The position numbers were made by a program, and so were the translations under genes. 64,000 bases of DNA, taken from Pseudomonas sp. QS1027 (GTDB taxonomy: Bacteria > Pseudomonadota > Gammaproteobacteria > Pseudomonadales > Pseudomonadaceae). This document shows, in pieces, positions 1 through 9,300 of this stretch; the first letter of the stretch is position 1, and the number at the start of each line of letters is the position of its first letter. The stretch spans positions 62,001 to 126,000 of the forward strand of contig NZ_PHSU01000004.1 in the NCBI RefSeq assembly GCF_002814235.1, read 5' to 3'. Below the pieces are notes generated by a model. It was not told the DNA's origin, searched no databases, and worked only from the letters and a program-made list of their open reading frames with translations.

Positions 1-309
1 GTGTATATATCTTAGTTGAAATAAATTGGTACATTTCGTTGACGTCATTAAATGGCCACCCTATGATCGCGCCCCGTTGATGGCATAAGGCTATCCAAAA
101 GGATTTGCGATGTGGGGGCAGGCGCGACGCCGTTTCCCCATCAAGACCATCGACCTGCACGTTGCTGACTCGCGTTTGCGAGCGCCGGCTCAAGCCCTGT
201 ATCGATCCATGCCCTGATTTAGCGCTGCTCAATGAGCGGTGCCATCGGGCGTGAAGCGCCGTGCTTCTTTTAATTCAATTTATTGCCTTCGTTGCATCGA
301 GATTCCGAC
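1..309. other. Upstream region of the CDI exoprotein gene
   Basis: No gene is visible here. The first 60 bases are AT-rich and contain TTGGTACATTTCGTT, which resembles CTGGTACAGTTTCGTT found upstream of the 19.3-kb gene (about 19193-19208). The stretch just before the gene includes a small GC hairpin (GGGCGTGAAGCGCC, about 248-261). A partner transporter (TpsB/CdiB) is not present inside the window; it may lie to the left or elsewhere. Confidence 0.4.
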
Positions 310-3300
310 ATGGATGTTCGCCAGTTTGCCTTCCTCGTGGGTCAGCCTTCTGCTGCCCTGAAAAGCCGTGAGCACTTTTGGGGACTGCCCAAGCGCGGGC
401 TGGCATTCATTCTGGCGAACGCGATGTTCTGGCAGCCGTTGCTGGTGCAGGCGGATGGGATTGTAGTCAGTGCGCCGGGCACCACGCTCGGCCAGGCGGG
501 CAATGGCGTCCCCATCGTCAATATCGCCGCGCCGAATGCCCAGGGGCTGTCCCACAACCAGTTCACCGATTACAACGTCGGGGCCAACGGGGTCATCCTC
601 AATAACGCCACGGGGCGGACCCAGTCGACGCAACTGGGCGGGATCATTCTCGGCAACCAGAACCTCAATGGCCGATCGGCCAATATCATCCTCAACGAGG
701 TGAATGGCGCGAGTCCGAGCCAGTTGCGCGGTTATACCGAGGTGGCGGGGCAGTCGGCCCATGTGATCGTGGCCAACCCGTATGGGATCAGTTGCAACGG
801 TTGCGGCTTTATCAACACTCCGCAGGCGACGTTGACCACCGGTAAGCCAGTGATCAGCAACGGTCAGCTCACGGGGTATCAGGTTGATCGGGGTAGCGTG
901 TCCATCGACGGTGCAGGCCTGAACGCCAGCAATATCGACCAGTTCGAAATCATCACCCGCTCGGCCAAGCTCAATGCCGAGATCAATGCGAAGAAGCTGG
1001 CGATCATTGCCGGTGCCAACGATGTCGATGCCAAGACGCTCAAGGCCACGGCTCGTGCGGCGAATCCGGCTGATGCGCCGCAACTGGCGATCGACTCTTC
1101 GGCATTGGGCGGTATGTATGCGGGTGCTATCCGGCTGGTCGGTACTGAGGCCGGTGTGGGGGTAAAACTTGACGGCAAGATGGTTGCCAGTGGTGGGGAT
1201 ATCCAGCTCGATGCCAATGGTCATCTGAGCATGGTCGAGACGGGGGCGAGCGGGGCGATCAATGTCAACGCCGCGAGCCTTGAAGCCAAAGGTCCGATGT
1301 ACGCCGGTACGACCCTGGATGTGAAAACCCAGGGCGATCTGACCAGTCAGAACAATCTGGTGGCCAAGGATCGCATCAGCCTCACCAGCGGCGGCCAACT
1401 GACCAACAACGGCATTATCGAAGCCGGGGTCAACGCCGACAAAACCCGCAATGCGCTTGCTGACGTCAGTATCACTGCACAGAACGTTACCAACAACGGC
1501 CAGAGCGTTATCGCCAGCCGTGATCTGAATGTCAGCGCCACGCAAGCCCTGAGCAACCAAGGTGGGACCCTGAGTGGTCAGCGGAAAACCACGGTTGTGG
1601 CTTCCACCCTGGATAACCAGAACAAGGGCCGGGTCATCAGCGCCGACACCCTGAATCTGACCGCAGACACCGTGCTCAACGCCCAGGGCGGCTTGATCAA
1701 AGGCCAGAATGCCTTGATCGCCACCCTCGGTCATCTGAACAACAACGCCGGTGAAGTCTCCAGCCAAGGCAACACCACGTTGATCCTCGGCTCGATGGAC
1801 AACCTCACCGGCCTGGTCATGGCCAATAACGTTCTGGACATTACCGCCAGCGGTGCAGTGAACAACCAGAACGGTCGCCTGGGTTCGAACAATATCTTCA
1901 CCTTCAAGGGCCAGTCTCTCGACAACACCCAGAAGGGGCGCGTCACCGCGCAGCAAAGCCTCGACCTGACCGCGACCCATCTTGATAACACCGGCGGCTC
2001 GGTTATCACCAATGGCCCGCTGAACCTGACCGCCGACACCGTGGACAACGCCACGGGCCGGATTTCCAGCCAGGGCGACCTGACTGCCAATGTCACCACC
2101 TTCAACCAGCAGGATGGCGCGCTGGTCACTGACGGTAACCTGACCCTGACCGGTAGTACCCTGGACAACCGCAACGCGGCGCTGATCTCCGCTAAAAAGC
2201 TGCTGACCCTGAACGTCGGCAATATCGACAATCGCGCCGGGGAAATCTCCAGCGTGCAGGCGGTCAACCTCAACGGTCAGTTCCTAAATAACAGCGAAGG
2301 CGGCAAGGTCCTTTCCGACACCGCGTTGGGCCTGAAGGTCGCGCAAGTGATCAACCAGAGCCTGGGCCAGTTGGTCAGCCAGGGCAGCACCACGCTGACC
2401 GGCAGCAGCCTGGATAACAGCGGCGGTAAACTGAGCGCCCAGTCGGGCCTGGTGATCACCCTCGACGGTGCCCTGACCAACCAGCTCTCCGGCTTGATCA
2501 GCAGCGAAGGCACCCTGACGGCTCATTCCGCCAGCCTGGATAACTCGGGCGGCAGTTTCTCCAGCGCCGGTCAATTGGGCGTCACCAGCACCGGTGTCTT
2601 GATCAACCAGGGTGGCCGACTGGTGACCGACGGCGGCATCGACCTGCACAGCGCCAGCCTCGACAACCGTCAGCAAGGCACGATCAGCGGCCAAGGCCCG
2701 GTGTCGATCACCACTGGCAACTTCGACAACAGCCACAGCGGTTTCCTCAGCAGTGCTGACCACCTGGACCTGACCACCGCCCAACTGACCAACCAGAATG
2801 GCGGCCGTATTGGCGCCGCAAAAGCCCTGACCGCCAAAGTCAGCGGGCTGGACCAGCAGGGTGGCGAACTCAAGAGTGACACCTCTGTTGCCCTGGACCT
2901 CAACCATGGCCAGTTGAACAACCAGGGCGGTGTGATTCGAGCGCCGTTGCTGGTGTTGAACAACCTCAAGGAGGTGAACAACCAGGGCGGCGAAATCTCC
3001 AGCGCCCAGGATTTCACGCTGGCCGCCGCTAGTCTGAATAACGATAACGGCCAGTTACTGAGCAACCAGCCCCTGACCCTGCGTATCGACCAGGCCCTGA
3101 GCAATATCAAGGGCATGATCGCCGCTGCCGCCGTTGATGTGCGTGCGGGCAGCCTGGATAACACAACCGGCACCCTGAGCAGCCGTGCCGGGCTGGAACT
3201 GACTGTCGACGGTCAACTGATCAACCAGAACCTGGGGCTGATCAGTGCCACCAATGGTCTGACCATCAGCAGTGCTGGACTCAACAACCAGGGCGGCAGG

Positions 3301-6300
3301 TTGCAAGGCAGTGCGATTAGCCTCGACCTGGCTAACGGCGACCTGAACAACGCTGCCGGCCATATCACCAGTGATGGTCAGTTGAGCATCAATCGTCTGC
3401 GCGACTTGAATAACCAAGGCGGCGAGCTGACTAGTGCGCAAAGCCTCAACCTGATCGGGCGTACGCTGGATAACAGCAATTCCGGCAAGCTGATCAGCAA
3501 CAACCAGTTGACCTTGACTGCCGACAACCTGATCAACCAGAACGCTGGTTTGCTGTCGGGTTGGCAAGGTGTGACGATCAAGGCTGGTTCGCTCGATAAC
3601 AGCAACAGCGGCACGGTTTCCAGCCGTAGCGGCAATGTCGATGTGACCGTCAGCGGCGCACTGCTCAACAGCAATGCCGGTGCACTGGCCAGCCAGCAAG
3701 CCTTGACCATCAAGGCGGGCAGACTCGATAACAGCGCCGGTACGCTTTCCAGTGCGGGCGCTCAAAGCCTGACTATCACGGGGCTGCTGAATAACGGTCA
3801 GGGTGGCCTGATCGACGCCGGAACACTGCTGACGCTGAACGCCATGGCCCTGAACAATAACGGCACGGTTCAGGCGCAACAGGCGTTGAGTTTCACCGGT
3901 ACCGACCTCGATAACAGCAACGGCAGCCTGAGTAGCGGTGCGGCGGTCACCCTCGATCTGCTCGGTACGCTGACCAACACTCATGGCAAACTCTCCGGCG
4001 TCGGTCCGCTGGTGGTGCAACGCAGCAACCAGATCAACAACCAGGGGGGGGAACTCTCCAGTCAAAGCCTGCTGACCTTGCTCACCGGTGGCCTGGACAG
4101 CAGCAATGGCGGCCTTGTCAGTGCCAATGACAAGCTGCTGATCACCTCAGCCGGTGCGGTACAGAACGGCAATGGCGGCCTGATCGCCAGCCGTAACGGC
4201 GACCTGCAACTGAGCGCCGCCAGCCTCGGCAACGGTAAAGGCTCGCTGCAAGGGAAGGGCGCGGTCAGCCTCGACGTCAGCGGTGATATCGACAACCAGA
4301 GTGGCAAGGTGATCGCCCAGGACGGCGACCTGTTCATCAAGACGACCAACCTCGACAGCCGTGGTGGCCTGCTGTCGAGCATCAGTGGAGCGTTGACGAC
4401 CCGTGTCGTCGGCGTACTGAAAAACGGCTATGACCTGAACAACAACCGCCAGGGCGGCCTGATTCAGGCCCAGCGCCTGGATTTGCAAGCTTGGGGCGGA
4501 CTCGATAACTACGGTGGTCGCATTGCCGCGCAAACGGGTGATGCGCTGGTCGACACCGGGGCAGGGGACTTCGACAACCGCAATGGCGCGATCCATGCCC
4601 AAGGCCTGGTCCAGGTCTCGGGCAACAACTTCGATAACAGCGGTGATAACGACGGTCAGATTTCCGGCCGCCAGATCAACCTGAACCTCGTGGGCGCCCT
4701 GAACAACCGCCTGGGCATTATCGAGAGTGACAGTACCCTTTCGATCACTGCCGCGAGCCTGGATAACCAGACGGGCCAGTTGCGTGCACTGGGCGGTAGC
4801 GGCAAGACCGAATTCCAGATCGGCGGGTTGTTCGACAACAGCAACGGCAAGTTGGAAACCGCCAACAGCGATCTGACCCTGGGCGTTGGCAGTTTCATGA
4901 ACCAGGGTGGCAGTCTGTTGCACCTGGGAAATGGCACCTTTGATACCGCCACCGCCAACATCACCAACGCCGGTGGCAGCTTTATCACACGTGGCGGCCT
5001 GACCCTGACGGCTGACAGCTGGACCAACAGCAGCGTGATTCAGGCCGGACGCCTGACGCTCAACGTCAACAACCTGACCCAGACTGGCAGCGGACAGTTG
5101 CTGGCGGCCAACAGCCTGACCGGTACCGGCGGCAACTGGAACAACGATGGTCTGATTGCCAGTGACGGCAACGTCAACCTGAGCCTGGGTGGCAGCTATA
5201 CCGGCAATGGCCGTTTGAGCAGTCTGGGCACCTTGGGCCTGAGTGCTGCGCAACTGAGCCTGGGCAGTACCGGCAGCATCGCCGGTGGTGGTGATACGAC
5301 CCTCAACGTCGGTAGTCAATTGAACAACTCTGGTCGGATCACTTCTGCGGCTGGGATGAGTGTTAGTGCAGGGGGAGTCAATAACTACGGAACGCTGGGC
5401 AGCTCAAAGACACTTTCGCTGAGTACACCGGCACTACTGAATGATCACGGGTTGATTTTCAGTGGCTCGGATATGGATGTGAGGGTGAACGATTTCACCA
5501 ACGACAATGCTGCACTGTATAGCCTCGGAAACTTAAACCTGACAGGGACGGACGGTGGTAGGGCTAATAGTGTAAAAAATCTCGCGTCCACCATTAGTGT
5601 TGACGGTGATTTTTTGCTGGCGACAAAACTGTTTGATAATAGGGTCAAGTCTTTTGAAACTCAGGAGAAAATCATATCGGGTGACATAAAGATGTCTCTC
5701 GGGGCTGGTCCCGGCAATATGTGGGACACTCCACTTGTGTTTGAAGTGATTGAGGCTGGGCACTCTGACTCAAAGGCCGTAGGGGACGTGTCGTCGGTTT
5801 CGGTTAGGGGAGACTTTTTGGGTGATGCAACCGTCTTCTCAAATTTTGGCTCTGTTATTTCTGCGGGTAAAAATATAAGACTGAACGTTGATTCTTTTGA
5901 GAATACATCGATAGAATCGGGAGACTTTACCCGTACTAGGAACTATGTGAGTTCGGGGGACCCTTGGGCTCTTTATAATCTTGTTATCGCCGACTATGCG
6001 GGATCATATGGAGTGTTGACACGTTATGCGGAGAGAAATTCAAGGACTGAGTACCGGTATCAAGATCCAAACTGTGGAGGCGGTGATGCCGCTTGTTTTC
6101 AGCAAATTAATTATGGCCGGGACGCTGATTCGGGGCGCTATAATCCAATGTTTGGGGTTGGTCCAGAAGTCCCGGTCCCGGCATTTATTACAAATTTCCG
6201 GCTAGACAGTATGTCTACAATATATACGCGTGGCGCAAATGTGGCCTCGATTGTTCAAGCGGGACAGGCCGTAGAAATTAATGCAAAAAACACTATTCAA

Positions 6301-9300
6301 AATGGGGTTCTATATAATAGTACTGCCTTCGTTGGGAAGGATAATGGCGCGCAAAATACGGCCGTAGAAAAAGCGACCCGTGCGACTGTCACTAGCTTGA
6401 ATTCACAGCTGCCACCTGATTTAGCTAAGCAACAGGTCAATCCACTGTCGTTGCCTGGCTTTACGCTCCCGAGCGGTTCAAATGGGTTGTTTCGCCTAAG
6501 TGGTCAGAGTGGGTCGGGTCAGCAGGGAGACCAAACTAACGCCGGGTTACCAAACTGGAACATAGGCGACACGATCAGTACTGTCGCACGTCAGCAAAGC
6601 TTGCCAAATGCGCAGGTGCGTGGCGTCCAGCTATCGGGGGCAGAGGGTGTGGTCGCTTCTGTGGGCGGCCAAAATTTGACCCGTGTTCAGGGATTGCCCG
6701 ACACTTCAGGCAGGTCCAATCCGCAAAAGTACCTGATTGAAACCAACCCGGTTTTGACCGACCTCAAACAGTTCATGAGCTCGGACTATCTGTTAGCCGG
6801 ATTGGGCTATAAACCCGATGAAAGCGCCAAGCGCCTGGGGGACGGTTTCTACGAGCAGAAACTGATTCAGCAGGCGGTGGTTGCGCGTACCGGGCAACGT
6901 TTTATCGACGGACAAACCTCGGACGAAAAACTGTTCAAGTACCTGATGGACAATGCCATCAGTAGCAAGCAGCAGCTTGATCTGTCGGTCGGCGTAAGCC
7001 TGACGGCCCAGCAGGTCGCGGCCCTGACTCACGACATCGTCTGGATGGAAAGGCAGGTCGTAAACGGCGAGGAAGTGCTGGTGCCGGTTCTCTACCTGGC
7101 CCAAGCCACCAACCGCTTGGCGCCGAATGGAGCGTTGATTCAGGGTACGGATGTCACCCTGATTGCCGGGGAGAACCTGGAAAGCAGCGGGACCTTGCGT
7201 GCCAGTAACAACCTCAAGGCCTCTGCGGACAATGATCTGGTCAACAACGGTCTGATCGAATCGGCCAATCGCCTGGATCTGTTGGCGGGCAACAGCATCG
7301 TCAACAAGTCAGGCGGCATCATTGCCGGGCGCGATGTGAGTCTTACCGCAACGCATGCAGATGTGCTCAACCAGCGCGATATCAGCCACTTCGATTCAGG
7401 TTTCGCACAAGACCGCGAGCACCGCGACCTCCTGGACAGCTCTGCGCGCATTGAAGCTTCCAACAATCTGAGCATCAGCGCCGGTCGAGATATTTCCAAC
7501 AGTGCATCCGTGCTCAGCAGCGGCTCGGACATGAAGCTCAGCGCTGGTCGCGACGTGAACGTCAACGCGGTAGCAGAGCGCACGATGGACGCTCGAGGCG
7601 ACTTCTATCTGAATCAACAGATCACCCAGCATGGCGCGGTCGTGACGGCTGGCCGTGACCTGCAAGTGAGTGCTGGGCGTGATATCAGTGCGATCGCCAG
7701 TGCTATCGAAAGCAAGCGCGATATGGCGTTAGCTTCCGATGGCGACATCCGCATTGAGTCTGCTGCAAACGAAAGTCAATTTGCCTCACGGGGCAGAAGC
7801 ACACTGGAAACGCGCAGTGTCAGCCAGCAATCCAGCGAGCTCAAAGCGGGGGGCAATATTTCTGTCGACTCAGGTAAAGACCTCGACATTATTGCCAGTC
7901 GTATAAAGGCAGGTGGCGATATTGCCTTGGATGCGGTCCAGGACATGACCATCGCTTCCGCCAAGAACGAAAGCTCTTATTACTATTACAAAAAGAGCAG
8001 TGGGTCGTTTGGTCGAAGCAGCAGTAAGCAGGTTGAGAGCTACGACAGCACCAACGTAGCTTCGGTGATCGATGCTGGACACGACCTGACGGTTAACGCT
8101 ACCAAGGCAGCAAACGGCAGCGTCAGCATCAACGGCGGCCGGGACCTCAGCATCATTGGTAGTAAACTCAAGGCGGGTGACGACCTGATATTGGCTGCGA
8201 CCAATAATGTGGCGGTGCTTTCAGGTGTTGAAGAACACGGTTCCTATAGCAAGAAAACCAGCTCTGGGTTCCTGGGGCTCTCCAAAAGCGGAAAGAGCCA
8301 ACTGCAAACGACGGCTTCTCAGGTAGGTAGCGAGCTGGATGCTGGCAACGATGTGGTTGTAGCATCTGGCAACGATATCCGTCTTCGCGCCAGTCAGATG
8401 GCGGCTGGTAACGATGTTGAGTTGAGAGCAGGCCTCGTTAACAAGGCGGGTGACATCAACCTGGTTTCGGCCAACGACACCGCCTACAGCAAAACTGAGG
8501 AATACAAGAAGAAAACCGGCCTTTCTGTCTCGGGCGGTTTCATTTCCTTCTCCTCGGCCAAAGAGGCCGGTCGTGAGGCTCAAAGCAGTACCAGTGTGGG
8601 CAGTCATGTCATTGCTGATCGTGACGCAACCTTGCAGGCCGAGCGCGATATCAACGTGAGTGGCAGCGGTATCAAGGCAGGGCGTAACGTCAGTCTGGAT
8701 GCTGGGCGCGATGTGAATGTCGTTGCGGCACAGAACAGCACTGCGCAGCAGGACTGGGAAAAGAAAAAACAGTCTGGCATTGGGTTTTCCGGTGACGATA
8801 ACGGCATCACTGCTTTTGTCGGGACGGAGATCAAGAACGAGAAAAATCGGAAAGAGCAACAAACTGCCGCCGCCAGTCAGATCGATGCAGGTGAGAACCT
8901 GACTGTTAACGCCAAGCGCGATATCAATCAGGTTGGCTCTGATCTCAGAGCCGCCAATGACATCAATCTGGCGTCTGGACGCAACATCAACATTGATGCA
9001 GCCCGTGAAACACTGCTTACAGAACAACAGCGCGAGGTCGAACGGAACGGGGTTAGTGCGACCATCAACCACAATTTCGGTAAAACTAAAGACGCCGTCA
9101 ACGGAGCTGGCAAGGGAGAGGACGATGTCAGCAAGGGCTCAAGCACGCTTAAGGCTGTAGATGCGGTCAGTCAGTTTCTCGCAGGCCCAACTGCTGACGA
9201 TAAGATCGGCAATAGCAAGCAAAGTGCTACCCAGCAGGTCATTGAGCAAACCAACCGCTCTTCCACGCTGAATGCAGGTAACGATCTTAATATCACTGCA

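Noticed and set aside
280..1980. Long minus-strand open frame of 566 codons under the CdiA gene
   Set aside because: It is antisense to the TPS and FHA-1 coding sequence and mirrors its codon pattern; no start signals or known domain. The same applies to the other long minus frames at 2284-5319.
1400..5300. Repetitive DNA that could be taken for a tandem or CRISPR-like array
   Set aside because: The repetition is at protein level (FHA repeats, about 20 residues, degenerate); there are no constant DNA repeats with unique spacers.
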